DNA of 64,000 bases from Rhodeus uyekii. Lineage: Eukaryota; Chordata; Actinopteri; Cypriniformes; Acheilognathidae. A model generated the notes under the pieces. It did not search any database and was not told where the DNA came from. It saw only the letters and a list, made by a program, of their open reading frames with translations. Position 1 is the first letter of the stretch. Each line of letters starts with the position of its first letter. Location: positions 1 to 64,000 of the forward strand of contig JAWRVZ010000592.1 in NCBI GenBank assembly GCA_037043235.1, given 5' to 3'. The position numbers were made by a program, and so were the translations under genes. Of this stretch, positions 25,317 to 35,200 are shown in pieces.

Positions 25317-25728
25317 AACACACACACACACTCACAAACACACACACACACTCACAAACACACACTCACACACACACACACACAAACTCTCCTGTACATC
25401 TCTATATCCTGCACTTGCTGCTATTGCACTTCTGGTTAAACTGCATTTCGTTGCCTTGTACCTGTACTTGTGTAATGACAATAAAGTTGAATCTATTCTA
25501 ATATAACCATTTTAGATTTTATATACATATATGTGATTATCATATAGTAATAACCTCGCTAATAAAACCATCATCATACTGACACTATAGACACATAAAC
25601 ATGTCGACACATTTCCTCTTCACTAGTAGGATCAGTTTTCCTCAAACAGAATTACAACTATACAATAACTATACTATACACAAACACACATTTATGAATT
25701 TATATTTAGAAAACATGGAAACTCACAT
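22601..25728 (-). CDS. IgSF-2: two-Ig-domain type I membrane protein
   Basis: Assembled exons, transcript order: 25728-25727 (AT of the start codon after CACC, donor GTGAGT); 24989-24940 (G, then signal peptide FRFLNLLLLFYFINNI); 23915-23619 (Ig1); 23502-23251 (Ig2); 22925-22890 (linker SNDETAESEEP); 22770-22601 (TM, tail, TAA). Every intron is GT-AG and phases agree throughout, giving 268 residues. Ig1 (about 18-116) has cysteines in LPCG, DVCETEEC and GTC, with DAGTYFLIFYY in place of the canonical Cys-bearing F strand. Ig2 (about 117-200) has no cysteine, like first domains of the CD2/SLAM type, and ends DTDAGTYRVLD. TM is FWILVLAVGMLVFMVVIA. The 36-residue basic tail has no tyrosine, so signalling would need a partner, or the protein is adhesive only. 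The name and ligand are unknown. The exon plan is identical to IgSF-1. Confidence 0.82.
24270..24635 (-). mobile_element. LTR-like transposon fragment in IgSF-2 intron 2
   Basis: Reads as the reverse complement of sequence related to 4740-5222: aacacctgacgacactgacg, gattgacaggacaggtgcag and caggaagtg motifs recur in inverse order. It lies between the signal-peptide and Ig1 exons. No coding capacity. Confidence 0.4.
25107..25386. repeat. CA-rich microsatellite in IgSF-2 intron 1
   Basis: About 280 bp of (CA)n with ACTCACA and ACAAACA interruptions. It occupies the position in IgSF-2 that the 39-bp minisatellite occupies in IgSF-1: between the signal-peptide exon and the exon carrying the AT of the start codon. 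Confidence 0.95.
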
Positions 25729-25807
25729 GGTGAAAGTTCAGATGGAGTCTTCACTTCGCGAAGATGTTTTATGACATTAACTAAGAAAACCGAAAGCGTC
25801 TCAGGTG

Positions 25808-25843
25808 AACGGGGGGGTGGGGGGGTGGGGGTGGGGGGGGGGT
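25808..25843 (+). promoter_or_regulatory. G-quadruplex-capable G tract upstream of IgSF-2
   Basis: The plus strand carries four or more runs of 5-11 G separated by single T. It lies about 80-115 bp upstream of the IgSF-2 start half-codon, on the template strand of that gene. G4 formation is predicted from the run pattern; promoter function is inference. Confidence 0.6.
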
Positions 25844-25963
25844 GTTTGACAGGTGAGTGATACATTTCAGACTTTCTGGTATTTCTGGTCCATCGTCACA
25901 AACAGTTTATTTAAATGTCTGAATTAATGTCTCTATGAAAACTTTATTTATAGACAACTTATT

Positions 25964-26140
25964 CTGCGACATAAATACATCTATGGAGCCTCGTTTCCAT
26001 CACAGATGAGTAAAGAAATGGAAAAATTGAAATAATGACTCGTTTGTGCGCATGCGCAGAGCGGAAGGAGCGACACCTGCTGGTGAAAGCGAGTAAATGC
26101 AGATCCAGCAAAAACCACACGCTCTTTAAACAGATGTGTG
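25964..26140 (+). repeat. Dispersed repeat R1, copy C
   Basis: Shares ttgtgcgcatgcgcagagc and gaaggagcgacacctgctgg with copy A, and ttctgcgacataaatacatc plus ctctttaaacagatg with the inverted copy B. It lies upstream of IgSF-2, while A and B lie downstream of IgSF-1. Confidence 0.65.
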
Positions 26141-26144
26141 TAAT

Positions 26145-26600
26145 CCATTATATCATTAAATAACATGATAAATCATCAGCATATGAGATGAGATTCCTTA
26201 GTATTTCATTAATTTGTGTTTTTTTGCTATGATTTGCCAAACACAGTTTCAGGCAGTTTTAATTAGTGCTGGATCTCCAGTTGTCACCATGAAAAATTAA
26301 ATGAACAACCAAAATAGACTGAATTCTTGAGACGCCTTCCACTTTTCCACTTTTTCCATATCTTTGCATCGTCTTCATCACCTCATGGCTTGGGAGAGAG
26401 TGATATTCAGAAAACACCATCTGTGAGCAAACATCTTCATTCAGCACCCCCTGCCCTCATCCGGAATGCAGATCAAACAATAAATGCATATGTATTAATG
26501 TAAACTATAGAGTTTCTTCACATGTGTGTTGATTGATCGTTAGGTGATCTGGAACAGTATGTACTGAACGTCTATCGCCTGAATAACTGATGATCACAGT
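26145..26600. other. No feature recognised
   Basis: AT-rich intergenic sequence without a convincing frame or repeat match inside this window. Confidence 0.4.
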
Positions 26601-26608
26601 AATGAACA

Positions 26609-26640
26609 CATACACACACACACACACACACACACTCTTA

Positions 26641-26707
<67 letters not shown>
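26609..26707. repeat. (CA)n microsatellite
   Basis: About 100 bp, one interruption (CTCTTACTCA) near 26635. Confidence 0.97.
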
Positions 26708-26709
<2 letters not shown>

Positions 26710-26889
26710 ATAAAAGATTTTCTCAATATTCTAGACACTTCTCCTCCCATAAGTGTCATTACATTATAAATTGCTGTCATTGTGTTTTGGTTTAAATCTA
26801 AAAAATTAAAGCTGGTCCAATAAATACTGCCATAATGCACAAATATTATACAGTTTAAATAAGATTTTTGTTGTTATGACAGATAATAC

Positions 26890-27640
26890 ATACAGTTTTT
26901 CTCGATTGCTAAGACTCATTTCTTGAAAGCTGCTCTCCTTTTCTCTAAACTGTGAACACAAAACTCTATTTTCAAGCTACATTCACAAAACCTCAGACTC
27001 TTGCAAAACAAAACTTTCCCCTCAGAACAGTTGAATCTGTGCTCAGAACTGAACTCTGTTGTCAAATCGTGCCTCGAGTCAATCAAAATGAAAAACACTA
27101 CGGAACAGTCACTAAACACTACGTAGAAAACACAATGCTCAGGACATGAAGCTGGAGAAATACATGTTTATTGTTCACGGTAGGCTAAATGCATGTTGCA
27201 AAACAAAAAAAACTGTGCATTTAGCTCTTGTACAAAAAGACAAAACAGAAATGTAGTGCATTTACACATAGCACTTGTAAAAACAAACAAATCTTTTGCG
27301 TTTGCCACATGTGTGCAGTAAGCCCATGTAAAAATAAACATGAATACTAGGCCTATAAACAGTCAGACCAGCCCCTCCGTGACAATACTACTGTACATTG
27401 GTACTGTGTCATACAGTAATTGCTGTCAACGTTTACATACTGTGCAGTGGTCCCAGACATTATTTGTGCGGGGGGGTTTGCGCGTGATTTTTGAAACACA
27501 CCTCCTCACCGCCAAAGCTACAGCGTCACGGCCGCTTGCTCTTCCTCTCAGATTTCTGTCCATTGTCTCTGAACTGCTAACCGTACATGTTCCCTCAATC
27601 ATTAGACACAAGTGTGATCAGTTTTGAGTTGTTGTGTTCA
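26890..27640. mobile_element. Degenerate DNA-transposon remnant
   Basis: Begins near cagtttttctcgattgctaa, a start common to a fish DNA-transposon family. On the minus strand around 27430-27600 a short frame carries DRNLRGRASGRD, compatible with an Arg/Gly-rich transposase N terminus. No paired ends were defined. Identification is weak. Confidence 0.3.
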
Positions 27641-27649
27641 AGTGTTGAG

Positions 27650-28040
27650 AACAGTGCTTTAATTGTGTGTGTCTTTTGTCTTGTGTGACAATGCAAAAAT
27701 TAAATTTAAAAATAATAAATAAACAATTTCTTTATGTAAAACGTGTGTAAAAATTGAAGGGATGAATTTTATGCAGGTTTTAAAAATAAAATTGCCTTCT
27801 GAGTTGTTTACTCACATGAGTATCAATAATTCAAACACATGTATTTATTCATTCTCATATATGAGCATGATATATACAATCTGTGAACATAAAGTTCAGT
27901 TCTCACACACGTCAACATTAAATTAGTTCTAATAAAAAAAAATCAGCTTGTTTTTTAGCTTTTTAACCAGCAACATTTCGGATTAAAGTGGTTTTTGTTA
28001 CGCTTCTGTTATTTGATCCACTCAAAAACCTCAAAGACAT
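27650..28040. other. Distal upstream region of mcl1, no gene
   Basis: AT-rich intergenic DNA with no convincing frame. It passes into the CpG-containing mcl1 promoter at about 28040. Confidence 0.4.
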
Positions 28041-28046
28041 CATAAT

Positions 28047-28056
28047 TTCCCAGGAA
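28047..28056 (+). promoter_or_regulatory. STAT-like palindrome in mcl1 promoter
   Basis: TTCCCAGGAA fits the TTCN4GAA STAT pattern and also contains an ETS-type GGAA core. It lies 15 bp before the CArG box, an arrangement compatible with ETS/SRF ternary-complex binding. Mammalian MCL1 is known to respond to STAT3 and to SRF/Elk-1; binding here is inferred. Confidence 0.45.
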
Positions 28057-28070
28057 ATTCGGGAGAAACC

Positions 28071-28080
28071 CCATATATGG
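28071..28080 (+). promoter_or_regulatory. CArG box (SRF site) of mcl1
   Basis: CCATATATGG is a perfect CC(A/T)6GG element, 234 bp before the mcl1 start codon. The mammalian MCL1 promoter also has a serum response element. Position and exact match make this a strong motif call. Confidence 0.7.
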
Positions 28081-28104
28081 CTCTCGGGGGCGTGTTCGGA
28101 AGAT

Positions 28105-28136
28105 GTGACGTTACGTCACCCCCCTCTCAATAAAAG
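28105..28136 (+). promoter_or_regulatory. CRE-like site and TATA-like box of mcl1
   Basis: TGACGTTACGTCA (28106-28118) contains TTACGTCA, a CREB/ATF-type site, overlapping a second TGACG half-site. AATAAAAG (28129-28136) follows and can serve as a TATA element, placing transcription start near 28160. A CRE is also described in mammalian MCL1 promoters. Confidence 0.6.
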
Positions 28137-28303
28137 GCATCCGCGTTGCTTCCACTTCCGCTTCACTCGCACTGGAGTGTCGACCATCACCTTCAAACCG
28201 CTGTTTAACCTTCACCTTTCAACCCGATCCAAGCGTCTATCGTAATCGCCCAGAGCGCGTTTTACTTTTATTTAGCACTTTGTTTCTGTTTGCGAGCGGG
28301 AGG

Positions 28304-30364
28304 ATGACTTTGAGTTTGGGAATCAGGCGAACGGCCGCGGTGAGTTTGTTAGCGCAGGGCACGCACACGACACTCGTGCCCGCGCCGAAGGAACGCGCAG
28401 AGGACGAGCTGGACGGGTGCGCGGATGAGATGGACGGCGCCCTGAAGCCGGTTCGACCCGGTACGAACGGACTGAAAAGCCTGCAGCTGGACGGACGCTT
28501 CGTGCGCGCGCCCGACGGCTCGCTCCCGTCCACGCCGGACGAGCACGAGCACAAGCTCGGTTCCGCGGAACTGGAGCGCGAGACCCGACACCTAATGCTG
28601 GTTTTCTATCGCGCGCACACGGGGATGTGTTCGCCAGAGCAGAACCACAGCCGCGCGCTCCAGACGATGAGGCGCGTGGTCGCGGATATTATCGAAAAGC
28701 ACCAGATCGTTTACAAAGGTAAGACACGCGCATGCGCGCTCCCGACAGCGCTGTTTAAAGCGTTAGTTTCTTTATTACGAGACTGAAATGAAGCAGAAAC
28801 CCGAGCCTGAGATCAGCGGATTACAACAGAACTGGACAGATTAGAAACGCGAAAATGTCTGACCTCAGAGGAAACTGGTCATGTGATGTTGGTTAATAAT
28901 TAATTGACTTCTGTCGAGTAATAAGCCATTTGGACTTCATTCAGTGCTTACATCTTTATTTGCAGTGTTTCTGAATATGTTATTTGGCACTTAAGGCTGT
29001 TTTAGTTTCTCTGTAGGGTTTTTATCTGGTCAAACCGCAAAGTTCGTCAGTGCAATTCCCAGAACTGAGAGAGAGAGTTCCTCTTATCAGAGAGAGAGAG
29101 AGAGAGACAGAAATACACACTCGCAGAGAGAGAGACACACGCACACCCAGAGAGAGAGAGACGCACACAGAAACACACACACCCTGAGAGACACAGAAAT
29201 ACACACTCACAGACACACACAGAGAGAGACAGAGACACACACATAAACACACACACACCCTGAGAGACACAGAAATACACACTCGCAGAGAGAGAGAGAC
29301 AGAGACACACACAGAAACACACACACACCCTGAGAGAGACACAAAAATACACTCGCAGAGAGAGAAACAGATACCCAGAGAGAGAGACACACACACACAC
29401 ACTCACAGAGAGACACACAGAAACACGCACACCCTGAGAGACACAGAAATGCACACACACTCACAGAGAGAGAGACACACACACACACTCACAGAGAGAG
29501 CGAGAGACACAGAAACACGCACACACCCTGAGAGACACAGAAATACACACTCACAGAGAGAGAGAGACAGGAACACACACACACACACTCACAGAGAGAG
29601 AGAGGACGTGAAATCCGAACATTTTGGATAGTGAAACCATTTCAAAAATGCAAAGCATTGATGATCTGATCTGAACCCGCTGATCCTGCGCTCATTAATC
29701 GTGAAGAGCAGCCGTGTTTCCCAGTGTCCGGGACTGAACTCCCATCAGCCTTTACTGGATCTGTGTCACTCTGGATCCGGCCGAATCATCCCAGTGGATG
29801 CAGAGGAGAAGCGCCTGAGCGCTGAATAACTGCCTGATTCCCCCGATGATCTGAGATCAGTGCTAATGAACCTGCTGCTGATCTGTGTGTGTGTGTGTGT
29901 GTGTGCGCAGGGATGCTGCAGCGGCTGCCGCTCGACTCTCAGGACACGATGGACTTCATCAGCTGCATCGCCAGGAACATGTTCAAGGACGGCAGCACCA
30001 ACTGGGGCCGCGTGGCGAGTCTGGTGGCGTTCGGCGCCGTGGTGTGCTCGCGTCTGACGGAGGAGCGGCGGGGGGAGAGCGTGGAGGCCGTGGCCGAGCA
30101 GATCTCCTCATACCTGATCTCAGAACAGCACGACTGGCTGCTCAACAACAACGGCTGGGTGAGTCTCTCGCTCTGCATAATTCAGGGGTCACTGAGGTCA
30201 CGCGGAGGTCACGGCGTGTGTGTAACTCGTGTGTTTCTCGTCTGCAGGAAGGGTTCGTGCAGTTCTTCCACGTGGAGGACGTGGAGTCGGTCGTCCGTAA
30301 CGCTCTGATGGCGGTGGTGGGGTGCGCGGGCATCGGCGCCGGGCTCGTGCTCCTGATGCGGTGA
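28304..30364 (+). CDS. mcl1: Induced myeloid leukaemia cell differentiation protein Mcl-1
   Basis: Anti-apoptotic BCL2-family protein that sequesters BAK/BAX and BH3-only proteins at the outer mitochondrial membrane. Exons 28304-28718, 29911-30158 and 30248-30364 join in frame (GT-AG; phases 1 and 0) to give 259 residues. BH3 is ALQTMRRVVADIIEKHQ (about 114-130). BH1 has the core DGSTNWGRVASLVAFGAVV (about 165-183), where NWGR is the family signature. BH2 is HDWLLNNNGWEGFVQFF (about 212-228), split by the last intron. A hydrophobic anchor (VVGCAGIGAGLVLL) ends the protein. The N terminus (MTLSLGIRRTAAVSLL) and acidic linker are short compared with the roughly 350-residue mammalian protein, as expected for fish. 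The ATG at 28304 was chosen over an in-frame upstream TTG. Whether this is the a or b teleost copy cannot be told. Confidence 0.95.
29085..29608. repeat. GA/CA compound repeat in mcl1 intron 1
   Basis: About 520 bp of alternating (GA)n and (CA)n with a recurrent cassette close to acacaccctgagagacacag and aaatacacactcgcagaga, repeated about six times with variation. It is purely intronic; the many short frames across it are repeat artefacts. Confidence 0.93.
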
Positions 30365-30539
30365 CGCGGCACGGCCCGCTCCGGCAGCACTTCACCCGTC
30401 CCGCGGACGCACACACGCACTGTCGCTCGGTGTCACGCTCCGGCTGGCCCGCTCGGGTCCGGACACCTTCACCCCGCGACGCGCTTGGGCTCGCCATGAG
30501 CCAGAAACAAGAATTGTCCTTTTTCAGAGTTATTTTTCT

Positions 30540-30545
30540 AATAAA
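30540..30545 (+). terminator. mcl1 polyadenylation signal
   Basis: AATAAA lies 176 bp after the mcl1 stop codon and is followed by a GT-rich stretch (ttgtgtgtacg, ttgtgtgtttgctctgtg), the usual downstream element. The implied 3' UTR is short. Confidence 0.7.
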
Positions 30546-30885
30546 ACAAACTGAAAAGAATGTTGTGTGTACGTCAGTTGATTTGTGTGTTTGCTCTGTG
30601 AGGGACGCGGGGCTTTGTGTGTGTGTGTGGGGTAAGATGAGCCGCTTTACTGCGCTTCAACAGAGGAGCGGTCGGGTTTCGAAGCTCCTGCCAACAGAAA
30701 GTGAAAGAACATCTTTATCTCCTGAGAATCCTGTCATTGGCTTGTGGGAATATTTCCCCTCATTAACCGTCCAGCCATAATGAAGTTCTGATCAGATGCT
30801 GCACTATCTCTACAGCTATAATCAGAGGATTATGTATCAACGCGTTCATAGTGCCAACATTCATAACTCACCATACTTTCTACAT

Positions 30886-33410
30886 TTGTGTCGTTCCTCA
30901 AACAGGAAGCGGACGTTACGTTTGTGTCGTTCCTCAAACAGGAAGCGGACGTTACGTTTGTGTCGTTCCTCAAACAGGAAGCGGACGTTACGTTTGTGTC
31001 GTTCCTCAAACAGGAAGCGGACGTTACGTTTGTGTCGTTCCTCAAACAGGAAGCGGACGTTACGTTTGTGTCGTTCCTCAAACAGGAAGCGGACGTTACG
31101 TTTGTGTCGTTCCTCAAACAGGAAGCGGACGTTACGTTTGTGTCGTTCCTCAAACAGGAAGCGGACGTTACGTTTGTGTCGTTCCTCAAACAGGAAGCGG
31201 ACGTTACGTTTGTGTCGTTCCTCAAACAGGAAGCGGACGTTACGTTTGTGTCGTTCCTCAAACAGGAAGCGGACGTTACATTTGTGTCGTTGTTCCTCAA
31301 ACAGGAAGCGGACGTTACATTTGTGTCGTTGTTCCTCAAACAGGAAGCGGACGTTACATTTGTGTCGTTCCTCAAACATTAAGCGAACGTTACATTTGTG
31401 TCGTTCCTCAAACATTAAGCGAACGTTACATTTGTGTCGTTCCTCAAACATTAAGCGAACGTTACATTTGTGTCGTTCCTCAAACAGGAAGCGGACGTTA
31501 CATTTGTGTCGTTCCTCAAACAGGAAGCGGACGTTACATTTGTGTCGTTCCTCAAACAGGAAGCGGACGTTACATTTGTGTCGTTCCTCAAACAGGAAGC
31601 GGACGTTACATTTGTGTCGTTCCTCAAACAGGAAGCGGACGGTACATTTGTGTCGTTCCTCAAACATTAAGCGAACGTTACATTTGTGTCGTTCCTCAAA
31701 CATTAAGCGAACGTTACATTTGTGTCGTTCCTCAAACATTAAGCGAACGTTACATTTGTGTCGTTCCTCAAACAGGAAGCGGACGTTACATTTGTGTCGT
31801 TCCTCAAACAGGAAGCGGACGTTACGTTTGTGTCGTTCCTCAAACAGGAAGCGGACGTTACGTTTGTGTCGTTCCTCAAACAGGAAGCGGACGTTACGTT
31901 TGTGTCGTTCCTCAAACAGGAAGCGGACGTTACATTTGTGTCGTTGTTCCTCAAACAGGAAGCGGACGTTACATTTGTGTCGTTCCTCAAACAGGAAGCG
32001 GACGTTACATTTGTGTCGTTCCTCAAACATTAAGCGAACGTTACATTTGTGTCGTTCCTCAAACATTAAGCGAACGTTACATTTGTGTCGTTCCTCAAAC
32101 ATTAAGCGAACGTTACATTTGTGTCGTTCCTCAAACAGGAAGCGGACGTTACATTTGTGTCGTTCCTCAAACAGGAAGCGGACGTTACATTTGTGTCGTT
32201 CCTCAAACATTAAGCGAACGTTACATTTGTGTCGTTCCTCAAACATTAAGCGAACGTTACATTTGTGTCGTTCCTCAAACATTAAGCGAACGTTACATTT
32301 GTGTCGTTCCTCAAACAGGAAGCGGACGTTACATTTGTGTCGTTCCTCAAACAGGAAGCGGACGTTACATTTGTGTCGTTCCTCAAACAGGAAGCGGACG
32401 TTACATTTGTGTCGTTCCTCAAACAGGAAGCGGACGTTACATTTGTGTCGTTCCTCAAACAGGAAGCGGACGGTACATTTGTGTCGTTCCTCAAACATTA
32501 AGCGAACGTTACATTTGTGTCGTTCCTCAAACATTAAGCGAACGTTACATTTGTGTCGTTCCTCAAACATTAAGCAAACGTTACATTTGTGTCGTTCCTC
32601 AAACATTAAGCAAACGTTACATTTGTGTCGTTCCTCAAACATTAAGCGAACGTTACATTTGTGTCGTTCCTTAAACATTAAGCGAACGTTACATTTGTGT
32701 CGTTCCTCAAACATTAAGCAAACGTTACATTTGTATCGTTCCTCAAACATTAAGCGAACGTTACATTTGTATCATTCTTCAAACATTAAGGTAACGTTAC
32801 ATGTGTCGTTCCTCAAACAGGAAGCGGACGTTACATTTGTATCGTTCCTCAAACAGGAAGCGGACATTACATTTGTGTTGTTCCTTAAACATTAAGCAAA
32901 CGTTACATTTGTATCATTCTTCAAACATTAAGCAAACGTTACATTTGTATCATTCTTCAAACATTAAGCGAACGTTACATTTGTGTCGTTCCTCAAACAT
33001 TAAGTGAACGTTACATTTGTATCGTTCCTCAAACAGGAAGCAGACGTTACATTTGTATCGTTCCTCAAACAGGAAGCGGATGTTACATTTGTGTCGTTCC
33101 TCAAACATTAAGCGAACGTTACATTTGTATCATTCTCCAAACATTAAGCGACCGTTACATTTGTGTCGTTCCTCAAACATTAAGCGAACGTTCCATTTGT
33201 GTCGTTCCTCAAACATTAAGCGAACGTTCCATTTGTGTCGTTCCTCAAACATTAAGCGAACGTTACATTTGTGTCGTTCCTCAAACATTAAGCGAACGTT
33301 CCATTTGTGTCGTTCCTCAAACATTAAGCGAACGTTACATTTGTGTCGTTCCTCAAACATTAAGTGAACTTTACATTTCTATCATTCTTCAAACAGGAGG
33401 GGAATGTTAC
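30886..33410. repeat. 36-bp minisatellite downstream of mcl1, about 70 units
   Basis: The unit is tttgtgtcgttcctcaaaca followed by ggaagcggacgttacg. Two main types alternate in blocks: an aggaagcgg type containing an ETS-like ACAGGAAGCGG core, and an attaagcga type without it. Some units carry an extra TGT (39 bp). Units become diverged after about 32680. The period is a multiple of three and lacks stops, giving spurious frames of 699, 629 and 607 codons. Blocks 31451-31670 and 32282-32501 match at an 831-bp offset. Confidence 0.96.
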
Positions 33411-33626
33411 ATTGTATTGTTCAAAATATGTTTCCTCACAAGTTTTAGTTCGTCATCAGTTATGAATAATATTCCAAGAATTTGCAGTAAGTATTTTGTT
33501 AACACTATAAGAACATTCTGGGAATATTTCCAGCCAGCATTACATGAGTCAAATATCAATAATCCTACAAAAATGTTCCACGATTTTAAGAATGTTTTGT
33601 CCCAAGGTTTACATAATTTCTAAAAA

Positions 33627-33755
<129 letters not shown>

Positions 33756-33759
33756 TGTG

Positions 33760-34425
33760 TTTATCTCATCTCAGATGCTGCTGCCGACCAAAGTTTGCAG
33801 AAAGCAACATCAAAGTTTTGAGCTCTATATTTGCTGACTTGCACTGTAAGGCTGTGAAGTGAAACAGAAACCACACACACACACACACACACACACGACC
33901 TACTGAGATGATACATGTCTTCTGCTGTGCGGTTTGTGCTGCACCAGAATCAACAAACACACACGCATGTTGGCTTCCCTATCATCAGGAGGACGCAGGC
34001 AGTGGTTTTGTGAAGCTGAATTTCATTTCATCAGTTGCATCAACACTCAAAGTTTGAGTAAACAAAACTTGCAGACTTTGTTCTTGCAAGTTTTAATTAC
34101 GCATAACTTTAAATATTTGAGTAAGCTAATTGATCATTTCAACTTAAATATTTCTAGTTCTGGAAACATGTCTAGCTTTAACTAATCAATTCAGTATAAT
34201 CCTTCAAACACACATTGTTACAAAAACTCTTCAGAATTATCACTTATTATTCACTTACAAAAAAACACATTATATACCATTATTAAACCCTTTCAGGAGC
34301 CGTGGCACAGCAATTCATTTAATGTGAAGTTTGTCTCAATTAAAAGAAACAAAACTCAGATAACAGAAACAATTCAGATTGCTTGAAATCATTAGAACAA
34401 AAAAGTTCCACCGTTCCTCCACATT
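33760..34425. other. Intergenic, no gene recognised
   Basis: No frame with a recognisable domain. Mostly unique-looking AT-rich DNA between the microsatellite and the hAT-like remnant. Confidence 0.4.
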
Positions 34426-34429
34426 CCAA

Positions 34430-35193
34430 AGTCCAAAAGTTTTGACATTAGAAATGTCTTCCTAAGGCAAAACAGGGAAAAATCCCACCAGTCCTGCGGG
34501 CTATATCACACATTTTATATGTAAATACATAATGTTTTATAAATTTTACATATCACAACCATGAAGATGAACGGTACATGCCTCGGCGGATTATATATAC
34601 GGGAAAAAACGATATATCATCTCATTGACGGTGACCGGAAGTAGGAAAAGTAAGCAGCGAATAAGGTTTTGTAATGTAGTGATCAGTTGGAAAACGTCTC
34701 AGTTTACTCTCGTAACCTCGGCTATTTTTCCATATTCCGTTTAGAGAAGTGTGAAGGAAATATTCTGACGCAATTTAATTGAACGTCAATTATTCTGCTA
34801 TTTATACCGTCTGTCTGTCAGAGCCGCATCGCGCTACGATTGGTCAGTGGTCAACTGGCGTTATCCTATAAGGTTTCAGAAATGACGTGAAGGGGAGGAG
34901 TTCCCAAATGCATTTCATTGCAACATCTCGTTCCCACTCTAGAAAGGGAACGCACTTCTGCGCGCCTCTATTTGAATTCGGTAAAAACATAACGTCCACG
35001 TAAGCGGCGGCTGATTGTGGCAGGATACACGTAAATTTATGTATTTTTTCCGTAGACAAAAAGGTCTCCGCGGGACAGATGAGAGGGCTTTGCGTGTCGC
35101 ATCCGGCCTGCGGGCCGTAGTTTGGGGACTTCTGATGTGGAGACTGAAGAGCCGCAAAAGAGCAGTCAGAGAGCCGCGGGTTGGCCACCCCTG
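34430..35193 (+). mobile_element. 5'-truncated hAT-type element (same family as 60779-61461)
   Basis: The right end is GGTTGGCCACCCCTG, identical to the right terminus of the nested element at 60779-61461. Internal strings tatatcatctcattgacggt and cgtagacaaaaaggtctccg are shared in the same order. It has about 70 bp extra near 35080-35145. No left terminal repeat is visible, so the left end is lost or decayed from about 34430. Confidence 0.75.
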
Positions 35194-35200
35194 CTCTATT

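Noticed and set aside
30796..32895. 699-codon frame (LCRSSNRKRT repeats) and its 629/607-codon counterparts
   Set aside because: 36-bp minisatellite downstream of the mcl1 polyadenylation signal; open in several frames at once, so no coding evidence.
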